Shown here in pieces: positions 7,546 to 15,967 of a stretch of 64,000 nt of DNA. Position numbers and translations under genes: made by a program. The stretch covers positions 1,426,001 through 1,490,000 of the forward strand of contig OZ007012.1 in assembly GCA_963931435.1 (NCBI GenBank). The letters run 5' to 3'. Below the pieces are notes generated by a model that worked only from the letters and a program-made list of their open reading frames with translations, did no database searches and had not been told where the DNA came from. The DNA is from Coprousia sp963931435. GTDB taxonomy: Bacteria; Actinomycetota; Coriobacteriia; Coriobacteriales; Coriobacteriaceae. The stretch's first letter is position 1; each line of letters starts with the position of its first letter.

Positions 7546-9015
7546 TTATGATAGCGCAACCGGCGCGTCCGCATCCCCATCAGCCGCCGTGGCGGCACCG
7601 TCGCCGTCCTCCTGCGCGGCTCCGCGCTCCTCCGAGCCGGGCAGCATGGACGAGACCCTGCTGGCCACGCTGGATGCCGCATCCGATATCTGGTCCAAAA
7701 TCTCCGCGGCCCGCCCCGCCGCCGCGGAGGCGCGGCCCACGGTGGCGGAGCGCGCCAGGACCTTGAGCGTCTGGATGATGAGCGCGCGCGTCTCGGGATC
7801 GAGCTCGCCGGCCGCGGCGATCATCTTGGGGACGTTCTCGCGCCAGTCGGCGCGCACGTCGGCGAAGCGCTCGGCATCCGTCACGTCGAGCACCGAGAAG
7901 AGCGCGTCGATGAAGCGCCCGCGCTGATCCGGGGACACGCCGCGCAGCCAGTCGGCCAGCGTGGAATCGAGGTAGCGGGCGCCCGCCGAGATGCGCTCGA
8001 CCCGCTTGAAGTCGGCGCCCTCGACCACCCAGGTGAAGGGATTGTGCTGCAGCAGCGAGAACCCCGTGCTCTCAACGATGGCGTAATCCTCCTGGTCCTC
8101 GAAGATCATGCCGAAGACCGAAGACTGCGGGAGCGTCTTGTCGATGCGCTCGCGCATGCGCGCGAAGCCCGCTCCGCGCAGGAACCGCTCGTTGAACCCC
8201 GGCCCGTCGTGCGAGAAGGCGCGCACGATGCGGTCCTGCTGCGCGTGCGGGCACATGATGGACGCGTACACGGCCAGGTTCCCGCCCTTGGAGTGGCCTC
8301 CGACGTAGAGCGGACCGGGCAGCGCCGTGGCCGCGTCGACGAGGTAGCGCGCAGCGGACTCCTGCGCGGGCACGGGGCTCTGGAAGGCCATGTTGAAGTC
8401 TTCTTTCCATCCCACGATGGTCGAGTCGGTGCCGCGGAAGGCGATGTAGGCCGAGCCGTCGCCCAACCTGAACGTCATCGCGGCGAACTGCTCCTCCTGC
8501 CCCTCGTCGAACCGGGTGGTGTATCCGGCCACGCGCATGGTGCGGAACCGCGGGCTCGCGCACACGGCGCACAGCAGGGCACGGCTCCCCTCCGGATCCC
8601 AGGTGCCGCCGAACATGCTCTCGTAGCACTCCGCACGCAGAAGCTCGCGCACCGGGGCGCCCTCCCATGTGGCGAAGCGCCCATCGTCGGCGGGCAGGCG
8701 GAAGTAGGCGAGCCACGAGAGCACCAGGCTGTCCACCGCGCAGAAGGGACGCTCGTCCAGCGCGTCGAGCTGCGTCTCGGCATAGGTGACGAAGTTCCCC
8801 GCCACCTCGGGGGCGCGCTGCGCTGCCTCGGCGGCGGCAACCGGGTCGGACGCGGCGCCATCGCCGGCGGCGTCCGCGGCGGCTGCGCCGCGGACGGGCA
8901 GGAGGGCCCTCACCGCAGGGGCGCCGATGCCCTCCGGCATGCGGCGCTCGTGCGCCTTGGCCCCTTTGAGCCTCGACGCGATGCGCGCCGCGCTCCCTTT
9001 CGTGCGGTCCGCCAT
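7546..9015 (-). CDS. Alpha/beta-hydrolase of the DUF2974 (Mbeg1-like) family
   Basis: 489-residue lipase-like hydrolase. The nucleophile elbow GGHSKGGNLAVYA (Ser) and the upstream strand GSAYIAFRGTDSTIVGWKEDF are diagnostic of Mbeg1-like proteins. A candidate acid/His part follows in FSHDGPGFNERFL and LLQHNPFTW. The N-terminal 70 residues (ARIASRLKGAKAHERRMP and an Ala-rich stretch) and the C-terminal 50 are low complexity. No signal peptide is visible, so cytoplasmic. A strong ribosome site (AAGGGGAAGGGGGAG) precedes the ATG. Substrate unknown; members are common in gut Firmicutes and Actinobacteria, usually uncharacterised. Confidence 0.8.
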   Translation of the reverse strand: MADRTKGSAARIASRLKGAKAHERRMPEGIGAPAVRALLPVRGAAAADAAGDGAASDPVAAAEAAQRAPEVAGNFVTYAETQLDALDERPFCAVDSLVLSWLAYFRLPADDGRFATWEGAPVRELLRAECYESMFGGTWDPEGSRALLCAVCASPRFRTMRVAGYTTRFDEGQEEQFAAMTFRLGDGSAYIAFRGTDSTIVGWKEDFNMAFQSPVPAQESAARYLVDAATALPGPLYVGGHSKGGNLAVYASIMCPHAQQDRIVRAFSHDGPGFNERFLRGAGFARMRERIDKTLPQSSVFGMIFEDQEDYAIVESTGFSLLQHNPFTWVVEGADFKRVERISAGARYLDSTLADWLRGVSPDQRGRFIDALFSVLDVTDAERFADVRADWRENVPKMIAAAGELDPETRALIIQTLKVLARSATVGRASAAAGRAAEILDQISDAASSVASRVSSMLPGSEERGAAQEDGDGAATAADGDADAPVALS

Positions 9016-9126
9016 GGCTCCCCCTTCCCCTTGGAAACGCCGAGCACCCCGGCCCGTTTCGGACCGGAGCGCGTCAACGGGCGACGCATGCCGCGCCGAG
9101 ACGGCGCAGACTCGGTCGCCGCGGCA

Positions 9127-10077
9127 TCATGCCTCGAAATCCACCTGGTCCATGATCGCCCGGAGCGCCGCGGCGGAGTCGTTGAGCTTCGCCAGCTCGT
9201 CCGGGGAGAGCGACACGGGCACGCGGCACACCACGCCGTCCTTGCCGATGATGGTGGGCATGGAGATGGCGATGTCGTTCAGGCCGTATTCGCCCACCAT
9301 GAGGCTCGAGACGGGCAGCACGCAGTCCTCGTCGCGCATGATCGCGGTGCAGATGCGGCGCACGCTCATGGCGATGCCGTAGTAGGTGGCGCGCTTCTTC
9401 TCGATGATCTCGTAGGCGCTCATCTTCACGTTCTCGGCGATGCGCTCCTCGGCCGCCTTGTGGTCGCGGTGCCCGAGCATCTCGCAGAACGTGTTGAGCG
9501 GCACGCCCGCCACCATGGCGCTCGACCACGCGGCGAACTCCGAGTCGCCGTGCTCGCCCATGATGTAGGCGTGCACGTCGCGCGGGTCGACGGAAAGGTG
9601 CTGGCCGAGCATGAACTTGAGGCGCGCCGTGTCGAGCACCGTGCCCGACCCGATCACGCGGCCCTCGGGCAGGCCGGACATGCGGATGGCGGCGTAGGTG
9701 AGCACGTCCACGGGGTTGGAGACGATGAGCAGGATGCCCTCGAAACCGCTCTCGCGGATCTGGGGGATGATGGACTTGAAGATCCCGACGTTCTTGTTCA
9801 CCAGGTCGAGGCGCGTCTCGCCGGGCTTCTGGGCGGCGCCGGCGGTGACCACGATGATGGCGGCGTCCGCCGCGTCGGCGTAGTCGCCGGCGTAGATGCG
9901 CATGGGGCTCGCGAACGGGACGCCGTGGGCGATGTCGAGCGCCTCGCCCTCCGCGCGGGCGCGGTCAACGTCGATGAGCACCATCTCCGAGAACAGCCCG
10001 CTCTGCATGAGCGCGAACGCGGACGACGAGCCCACGAACCCGCAGCCCACCACGGCGACTTTGCGATCGTTGATCAT
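9127..10077 (-). CDS. ldh: L-lactate dehydrogenase
   Basis: NADH-dependent interconversion of pyruvate and L-lactate, the usual fermentative end step. 316 residues. Rossmann motif VAVVGCGFVGSSSA, the catalytic Arg/Asp region (LIVSNPVDVLTYAA) and the active-site His in YIMGEHGDSEF are present. The extended substrate loop AAQKPGETRLDLVNKN contains GETRLDL, where lactate enzymes have QK-GETR (malate dehydrogenases differ here). The ATG at 10077 sits 7 nt after AGGAGG; the open frame continues to 10263 without a start signal. Monocistronic by spacing. Confidence 0.95.
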   Translation of the reverse strand: MINDRKVAVVGCGFVGSSSAFALMQSGLFSEMVLIDVDRARAEGEALDIAHGVPFASPMRIYAGDYADAADAAIIVVTAGAAQKPGETRLDLVNKNVGIFKSIIPQIRESGFEGILLIVSNPVDVLTYAAIRMSGLPEGRVIGSGTVLDTARLKFMLGQHLSVDPRDVHAYIMGEHGDSEFAAWSSAMVAGVPLNTFCEMLGHRDHKAAEERIAENVKMSAYEIIEKKRATYYGIAMSVRRICTAIMRDEDCVLPVSSLMVGEYGLNDIAISMPTIIGKDGVVCRVPVSLSPDELAKLNDSAAALRAIMDQVDFEA

Positions 10078-10171
10078 GGGAAACCTCCTTTTTGCGCGGG
10101 CACCGGGTCCGCGCGATCGGTCTCGGACCATTATCCCCGTCCCGCGCCGCGCTATACGGTGCGGCGCGCCT

Positions 10172-11335
10172 CTAGCAGATGCCGGCGGCGGCGATCGCTT
10201 CGACGGCGGCGGCGAGCCCCTCGGGCGGCAGCACGAGCGCCATGCGCACGTAGCCCTCGCCATGCGGCCCGAAGCTCGCGCCCGGCGTCACCACCACGCC
10301 CGCGCGCTCCATCAGCTCCTCGCAGAACGCCATAGAATCGGTGCGGCCGCCGGGGAGCTTGGCCCACACGAACATGGTGCCGTGGGCGTTGGGGCGCTCC
10401 CAACCGATGCGCTCCAGTCCGTCGCACAGCGCGTCGCGCCGCTCCTGATAGAGGCGGCGCTGGTGCTCGACCTCGTCGAGCGGCCCGGTGAGCGCGGCGA
10501 TCGCGGCACGCTGGATGGGATAGAACATGCCGAAGTCGGTCTGTCCGCGGAGCTTCGCGAAGGCGGCGACCACATCGGGTCGCCCCACCAGGAAGCTCAC
10601 GCGCGCACCCGTGACGTTAAACGACTTGGAGAGCGAGAAGAACTCCACGCCCACCTCGAGCGCGCCGGGACGCGCGAGGAAGCTCCCGCCCGCGGGGCCG
10701 TCGTAGACGATGTCGGAGTAGGCGTTGTCGTGGACGACGATGAGGTCGTGTGCGCGGGCGAACGCGATGATCTCGTCGTAGAGCTCAGGGGTGGCGACGC
10801 TGCCCACGGGGTTGGCCGGCAGCGAGACCACGATGTACTTGGCCCGATCCGCATCGGCCGGATCGATGTCGGCGACATGGGGCAGAAAGCCGTGCTCGGC
10901 CGCGAGCGGGTAGTAGACGCAGGTGCCGCCGGCGATCTTGACCCCGCCGGCGAACACGGGGTAGCACGGATCGGGCACGAGCGCCGTGTCGCCGGGATCG
11001 AGCAGCGTGAGCGCGAGGGCGCCCATCCCCTCCTGGGTGCCGGTACAGGAGGTGACCATGTCGGGCGTGATGCCCGCCACGCCGAAGCGGCGCTCGTAAT
11101 AGGCGCACACCGCCTGTTTGAGCTCGGGCAGGTCGCCCAGGCTGTACTTCCAGTCGTTCGGGTCGCGCGCGGAATCGATGAGCGCCTGCACCACGTGATC
11201 GTACGGATGGAAGTCCGGCGTGCCCACCGAGAGGTTGTAGATGGTGCGCCCCTCGGCCTCCAGCGCAAGGCGCCGCTTGTTGAGCGAGGCGAACACCTCG
11301 TCGCCGAACTGGTCCAGACGCTTTGAGAACTGCAT
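10172..11335 (-). CDS. PLP aminotransferase (class I/II), candidate N-acetyl-LL-DAP aminotransferase
   Basis: Fold-type I aminotransferase, 387 residues. PLP-anchoring motifs: SLSKSFNVTGARVSF with the Schiff-base Lys, VHDNAYSDIVYDGP with the Asp/Tyr pair, SLPANPVGSVATPE, and a C-terminal Arg in GEGYVRMALVLPPEG. It resembles the DapL/DapC/AspC-like group used for LL-DAP or N-acetyl-DAP (PatA of Bacillus). Because dapA, dapB, dapH, lysA and an M20 deacylase lie within 10 kb, it may supply the missing aminotransferase of the acetyl branch. An alanine- or aspartate-family enzyme is the alternative. Start at 11335 after AAAGGA; the 539-codon open frame upstream has no signal. Confidence 0.8.
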   Translation of the reverse strand: MQFSKRLDQFGDEVFASLNKRRLALEAEGRTIYNLSVGTPDFHPYDHVVQALIDSARDPNDWKYSLGDLPELKQAVCAYYERRFGVAGITPDMVTSCTGTQEGMGALALTLLDPGDTALVPDPCYPVFAGGVKIAGGTCVYYPLAAEHGFLPHVADIDPADADRAKYIVVSLPANPVGSVATPELYDEIIAFARAHDLIVVHDNAYSDIVYDGPAGGSFLARPGALEVGVEFFSLSKSFNVTGARVSFLVGRPDVVAAFAKLRGQTDFGMFYPIQRAAIAALTGPLDEVEHQRRLYQERRDALCDGLERIGWERPNAHGTMFVWAKLPGGRTDSMAFCEELMERAGVVVTPGASFGPHGEGYVRMALVLPPEGLAAAVEAIAAAGIC

Positions 11336-11399
11336 GATGGTTCCTTTCTCGTAGAAACATGCCGCGATGCCGAGCGGCGGGACGGGGCGCTCCAGCCGC

Positions 11400-11480
11400 G
11401 GGGCCGGCCTTCCGCAATGGGTCAAGCGGAACACGTCCCCAACTGACCGACATCCCCGCGACGGCGGGGCCGGCCTTCCG
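11400..11480. repeat. Direct repeats flanking a conserved-looking intergenic segment
   Basis: GGGGCCGGCCTTCCG occurs at 11400-11414 and again at 11466-11480. Between them lies ACACGTCCCCAACTGACCGA. The segment falls between the aminotransferase start and the nadE stop and codes for nothing recognisable. It looks like a dispersed intergenic repeat or a structured leader of the aminotransferase mRNA. Confidence 0.4.
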
Positions 11481-11577
11481 TAGTGCCCGGGGTTGGCTCG
11501 AAAGAGGAGGGAGGACGCCTGAGGGCGCCGACCGACGATTGAGGACCAAGATCGGGTGCTACGGGAGGCCGGGCGGG

Positions 11578-13581
11578 TCAGGAGAGGTTGTCGATCTCCT
11601 CCAACCACAGCCGCGCCGCCGCGTCGCTCGGCATACGCCAGTCGCCGCGGGGACTGAGCGTGACCGAGCCCACCTTGGGGCCGTCGGGCAGGCAGCTGCG
11701 CTTGAACTGCTGGGCGAAGAACCGCCGATAGAACACGCGCAACCAGGAGAGGATCGTCGCGCGGTCGTAGGCGCCCTCGAAGCTCCGGCACGCCATGCGG
11801 AAGATCTTGCCCGGCGTGAAGCCGAAACGCAGCAGGTAGTAGAGGAAGTAGTCATGGAGCTCGTAGGGCCCCACGAGGTCCTCGGTCCGCTGCGCGATCT
11901 GGCCGTCGCCCGTCGGCGGCAGGAGCTCCGGCGAGACGGGGGTGTCGAGGATGTCGAGCAGGGTCTCCTCGATCCGACCACCGAAGACGCCCGCCGCGTA
12001 GCGCACGAGGTGCCGCACGAGGGTCTTGGGCACGCTCGCGTTCACGCCGTACATGCTCATGTGGTCGCCGTTGTAGGTGGCCCATCCCAGTGCGAGCTCA
12101 GAGAGATCGCCCGTACCGATCACGAAGCCGCCCTGCTGGTTGGCGAGGTCCATGAGAATCTGGGTGCGCTCGCGTGCCTGGCTGTTCTCGTAGGTGACAT
12201 CGGTGACCGCGGGGTCGTGGCCGATGTCGGCGAAATGCTGCTCGACCGCCTTGTGAATCGAGATCTCGCGGAAGTCGACACCGAGGGTCTCAGCGAGCGT
12301 CTGCGCGTTCGTCTTGGTGCGCGTGGTGGTGCCGAAGCCCGGCATCGAGACCGCCGTGATGCCCGTTCGCTCGAGCGAGAGGATGTCGAAGGCGCGTACG
12401 GTGACGAGGAGTGCCAGCGTGGAGTCGAGACCGCCCGAAAGGCCTATCACGGCGCGGCGCGTGTTCGTATGCGCGAGGCGCGTGGCGAGGCCGTGGGCCT
12501 GCAGGTTCAAGATCTCCTCGCAGCGACCGGCGAGGTCACCCGCATCCGCCGGCACGAAGGGCGCACTCGGGAAGACGCGGTCGATGTCGAGGGCGCTTCT
12601 CAAAGGGCCTTGCCCCTGCGCGCTGGCGAGGCTGAACTCGACCTCGAGGACGCGGGAATCGGCACCACAGGGCTGCGTCCAGCTCGTGGAGCGGCGGCGC
12701 TCGGCGGCGAGTCGGTCGATGTCCACGTCCGCGGTCACCATCTCGCAGGTGAATGGCTTCGTGCGCGCGAGGAGCGCGCCGTTCTCGGCGATGAGGTTCT
12801 CTCCCGCGAAAACGAGGTCGGTGGTGGACTCGCCCTCGCCCGCATCCGCGTACGCGTACGCGCAGAAGAGCCGCGCGCTCTGCCCGCGCACCAGATCGGC
12901 GCGATACGACGCCTTGCCGATGATCTCATCGGAAGCCGAGGCATTGAGAATCACCGTGGCGCCCGCGCACGCCATGTCGATGCTCGGCGGCGCGGCGACC
13001 CACAGGTCCTCGCAGATCTCGACGCCCACGGCAAGATCGCGGGCACCCTCGTCGATGCAGCGATAGACGATGCGCGATGCGAGCGGCGCCACCTGCCCCG
13101 CAAGCTCGACCACGAGGGCATCATCGGGACCGGGCGCCGGGGTGAACCAGCGGCGCTCGTAAAACTCGGCATAGTTGGGCAGATGCTGCTTGGCCGTGAG
13201 ACCCAGAAGCTCGCCGCGGCAGCACACCGCGGCGCAGTTGTAGATGGCGCCCTCGACGGCAACGGGCAATCCCACCGTGAAGAGCACGGGCGCTTCCCGC
13301 GTCTCGTCGAGAATGGAGGCGAGCGCGTGCGCGCACGCTGAGAGCAGCGTCCTATCGAAGAAGAGGTCCGCGCAGGTATAGCCTGTAAGGCAGAGCTCGG
13401 GCAACGACAGCACCGCCACGCCGGCCTCCTGCGCCGCGCGCACCGCCTCCACGATGGCGCGGGCGTTGCCCTCCACATCCGCCACCCGGATCCGGGGTGT
13501 CGCTGCGCCGATCCGCAGGAAGCCATCCTGGTTCGTCGTCCCTTCGAGTGTTGCGGACATCATTGCGCTGTGATCGTGCAT
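11578..13581 (-). CDS. nadE: Glutamine-dependent NAD+ synthetase
   Basis: Amidates nicotinate adenine dinucleotide to NAD using ammonia from glutamine. 667 residues with two domains. The N-terminal nitrilase-type glutaminase (about 20-290) has its Glu in LSLPELCLTGYTC, Lys in LTAKQHLPNYAEFYE and Cys in GVEICEDLWVAAPP. The C-terminal synthetase has the P-loop VIGLSGGLDSTLALLV and the NAD-site TGDLSELALGWATYNGDHM. The length fits the long, glutamine-using class. A GGGGAGG site precedes the ATG. It follows two glycosyltransferase genes on the same strand with a 21-nt gap, so it may share their transcript, though functions are unrelated. Confidence 0.95.
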   Translation of the reverse strand: MHDHSAMMSATLEGTTNQDGFLRIGAATPRIRVADVEGNARAIVEAVRAAQEAGVAVLSLPELCLTGYTCADLFFDRTLLSACAHALASILDETREAPVLFTVGLPVAVEGAIYNCAAVCCRGELLGLTAKQHLPNYAEFYERRWFTPAPGPDDALVVELAGQVAPLASRIVYRCIDEGARDLAVGVEICEDLWVAAPPSIDMACAGATVILNASASDEIIGKASYRADLVRGQSARLFCAYAYADAGEGESTTDLVFAGENLIAENGALLARTKPFTCEMVTADVDIDRLAAERRRSTSWTQPCGADSRVLEVEFSLASAQGQGPLRSALDIDRVFPSAPFVPADAGDLAGRCEEILNLQAHGLATRLAHTNTRRAVIGLSGGLDSTLALLVTVRAFDILSLERTGITAVSMPGFGTTTRTKTNAQTLAETLGVDFREISIHKAVEQHFADIGHDPAVTDVTYENSQARERTQILMDLANQQGGFVIGTGDLSELALGWATYNGDHMSMYGVNASVPKTLVRHLVRYAAGVFGGRIEETLLDILDTPVSPELLPPTGDGQIAQRTEDLVGPYELHDYFLYYLLRFGFTPGKIFRMACRSFEGAYDRATILSWLRVFYRRFFAQQFKRSCLPDGPKVGSVTLSPRGDWRMPSDAAARLWLEEIDNLS

Positions 13582-13602
13582 GTCCCTATTCCTCCCCGGA
13601 AT

Positions 13603-14658
13603 CTACCTGCGTCGAAACACGCGTTCAACACATTGTACGAGTCCGCGCGTCGCCACAAAGAAGCGCATCAGGTCAATCTTACTCAAACGCACGCCCTTCT
13701 CGGCATGGGCCACTGCCTGCGCGGCGCGGCGCACCGCGGCGTTCGCGGGCACGGTGAACCAGGACTCCCCATAGGCGTCTGTCAGCAGTCCCGAAAGTCG
13801 ATGCGCCGCCATCATCGCGGAGCTCTCAGAAACACCGGCGATATCAAACAGTGTGAAGTCGAGGCACCAGGCGATCATCTCCGCTGGACAAAGGGGATCT
13901 ATGCCGTGCGCGCGCCACGAGAGAAATATAGACTCGAGCACATCAAGGTGCTGCATGAGCTTGCGTTCGCGCGATGCGCTCGCATTATACACATGTGTGA
14001 GCGAGCCTTCGACCATACGGTAATGGTAGAGCTTGTCTGATAGCAGCACGGTGGTGCGTGCGAGCGGATACACCGTGAAATGAAAGGGCACATCCTCGGC
14101 AAATCGCAGGGATTCATCGAAGCGAATGCGTTCGCGCTCGCAAAATGCCCTCGTAAGCACCGTTCTCCATGCATAAGGCTGCGCGTTCGCCGAGAAGAGC
14201 AGCGACCCATCGAAACCCGCATAAACCGCATCCGCAGGACTCAGCAGACGCTTGATGCGCGCGGAAGCACGGTCGTCGGGTTCGCACACCGCCCCGAACG
14301 TCACCACATCGACATCCGTCGCCGCACCAAAAGCGGCAAGCACCCGCTCGCACAGCACGGACTCGATCGTGTCGTCTGAATCGAGGAATACGAGGTACTC
14401 GCCGCGCGCGGCATCAATACCTGCATTGCGCGCTGCGGAGAGCCCCGCATTTTCCTGAGTGATCACGCGAATGCGCTCATCGCGTGCGGCATAGTCGTTC
14501 AGGATGTTCGCCGACCCATCGGGCGAGCCATCATTTACGCAGATAACCTCAACATCTTGAACGGTCTGCGCAAGCGCCGAGTCGAGACAGGCGGGCAGCG
14601 TGCACTCGGTGTTGTACACCGGGACGATGATGGAAAAGAGGGGATGGTCGTTACTCAT
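13603..14658 (-). CDS. Family 2 glycosyltransferase
   Basis: GT-A fold glycosyltransferase, 351 residues, for cell-surface polysaccharide. The N-terminal SIIVPVYNTECTLPACLDSA and ICVNDGSPDGSANIL, then GLSAARNAGIDAARGEYLVFLDSDD (UDP-sugar/DXD site), are classic GT2. The C-terminal half (after about residue 220) is a poorly conserved helical domain with no clear membrane span. Overlaps the stop of the upstream glycosyltransferase by 8 nt, so the two are coupled and probably act on the same glycan. Codon choice and base composition are visibly less GC-rich than the flanking genes, suggesting acquired surface-glycan genes. Acceptor and sugar unknown. Confidence 0.9.
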   Translation of the reverse strand: MSNDHPLFSIIVPVYNTECTLPACLDSALAQTVQDVEVICVNDGSPDGSANILNDYAARDERIRVITQENAGLSAARNAGIDAARGEYLVFLDSDDTIESVLCERVLAAFGAATDVDVVTFGAVCEPDDRASARIKRLLSPADAVYAGFDGSLLFSANAQPYAWRTVLTRAFCERERIRFDESLRFAEDVPFHFTVYPLARTTVLLSDKLYHYRMVEGSLTHVYNASASRERKLMQHLDVLESIFLSWRAHGIDPLCPAEMIAWCLDFTLFDIAGVSESSAMMAAHRLSGLLTDAYGESWFTVPANAAVRRAAQAVAHAEKGVRLSKIDLMRFFVATRGLVQCVERVFRRR

Positions 14659-15766
14659 GGCGCAGCCTGCTCCCTGCGTATGCCAGAAGCAACCCCGGTC
14701 CCCCGAGCTTCAGGTAATGCATCATGCGACCAAGCGTACCGGCGCTCGCATAGGATGCGTTCGCGCGCGCCCATTCGGCGGGGTCACGCATAATCGAGAC
14801 AAGGTTGGCGCGTTTCCACGGCTTGAGGTCATCAAGCGCCATCTCCCCCCGCTCAATTGACTCGGAAAACTCTCGCGCCATACGTTCGAGAAACAGCACA
14901 CGGAATTCCGGAGCCAGGCGAACATAACTCCACATGTAGGAATCGTACTTGGCGACATGCGCCACGCGCAGGAGGCGACGTGCCGCATCGTCACCATGCT
15001 CACGAGCAAATTCGTCACGCAGCCAACGCTCGATCTCGGCATATTCGTCACACGTGCAGAAAACCTTGTTCTTCGCATTGACTGAGGAGCCCTCGTTGTC
15101 CTGACGATACCGCAGCATGGCATCGTGCACATACACGACGCAGTTCGCTGCGGCGAACGCCTTGAATGAGAATGAACAATCTTGAAAAGAAGCCCCCGGT
15201 GTTGGGAGAAAACGAATGCCCTGCGTTTCCAGGAATTCACTACGATAAACCGCCGACCAGATCGAGGGCTTTTGGAAAAAGATGAATTCGTCATCGCGCG
15301 GACACGAGGACGCACCGCACTTCCGCTTTGCCGCAATCTCGAAAAACTCCGTTCGCTCCTCGGGCTGAGACCAGAAGAGCTCAAAGTTTCCCTTGGCGAT
15401 ATCCGCATGCACCGCGTCTGCGGCAACAGTCAGCTTCTCGAGCGCCTCCGGATACATGATGTCATCGGGTTCGAGAATGCCTATGAACTCACCCCGCGCC
15501 GCTGCGAGACCCTGATTCATGGAATCCCCGTATCCGGAATTCGACTTGGTGATGACTCGAACCCGCTCGTCGCGCTTGGCGAACTCGTTGATTATTTCAG
15601 GCGACGAGTCAGTCGACCCGTCATCGATGCAGATGATCTCGATGTCCTGCAGGCTCTGGCCACATGCGGACCCAAGGCTTTCACGCAAATAACGCTCAAC
15701 ATTCATGATGGGCATAAGTAGCGAAACCTTTGGGCGCGCCGCGGCGCTTGGCCCCATCTTGTTCAC
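14651..15766 (-). CDS. Family 2 glycosyltransferase
   Basis: 371 residues. GT2 signature: KVSLLMPIMNVERYLRESLG, IEIICIDDGSTDSSPEIINE, and GEFIGILEPDDIMYPEALEK, in which EPDD stands where the DXD metal site is expected. The middle section has FQDCSFSFKAFAAA, typical of WcaA/TagF-associated GT2 enzymes. The GTG at 15766 is chosen because it lies 5 nt after AGGAGG; the ATG at 15757 is possible but 14 nt away. Shares the lower GC of its downstream partner. Diverges from another GT2 gene at 15968, so the region is a small glycan-assembly locus. Confidence 0.9.
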   Translation of the reverse strand: MNKMGPSAAARPKVSLLMPIMNVERYLRESLGSACGQSLQDIEIICIDDGSTDSSPEIINEFAKRDERVRVITKSNSGYGDSMNQGLAAARGEFIGILEPDDIMYPEALEKLTVAADAVHADIAKGNFELFWSQPEERTEFFEIAAKRKCGASSCPRDDEFIFFQKPSIWSAVYRSEFLETQGIRFLPTPGASFQDCSFSFKAFAAANCVVYVHDAMLRYRQDNEGSSVNAKNKVFCTCDEYAEIERWLRDEFAREHGDDAARRLLRVAHVAKYDSYMWSYVRLAPEFRVLFLERMAREFSESIERGEMALDDLKPWKRANLVSIMRDPAEWARANASYASAGTLGRMMHYLKLGGPGLLLAYAGSRLRHE

Positions 15767-15908
15767 GCGGTCCTCCTCATGCACTCGTACGTATGGACCA
15801 TCATACCGCGCATGGGTCCTCCCTTGCCCTGTGAGCGCATGTACCACCTCGTTTTCGAGGATTTACCGCAAGACGCTGAGGCATTATCCACACGTGCCGC
15901 TCCTCGCC

Positions 15909-15914
15909 TATAAT
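15909..15914 (+). promoter_or_regulatory. -10 promoter element (TATAAT) of the third glycosyltransferase
   Basis: Perfect TATAAT followed by GGGT, 54 bp before the GTG start at 15968. The best -35 (TTATCC) is 19 bp upstream and weak. The same CCTATAATGGGT context recurs before the lipoprotein gene at 57645. Confidence 0.65.
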
Positions 15915-15967
15915 GGGTCTGCGCGTCAGCGCACACGATGATACGTACCGCAGAAGGGCTCCGTAAC

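Noticed and set aside
9127..10263. Longer N-terminal version of lactate dehydrogenase, and likewise for the aminotransferase (to 11791) and EttA (to 21558)
   Set aside because: The extra residues are not family-like and no ribosome site precedes them, whereas good sites lie directly before the starts chosen.
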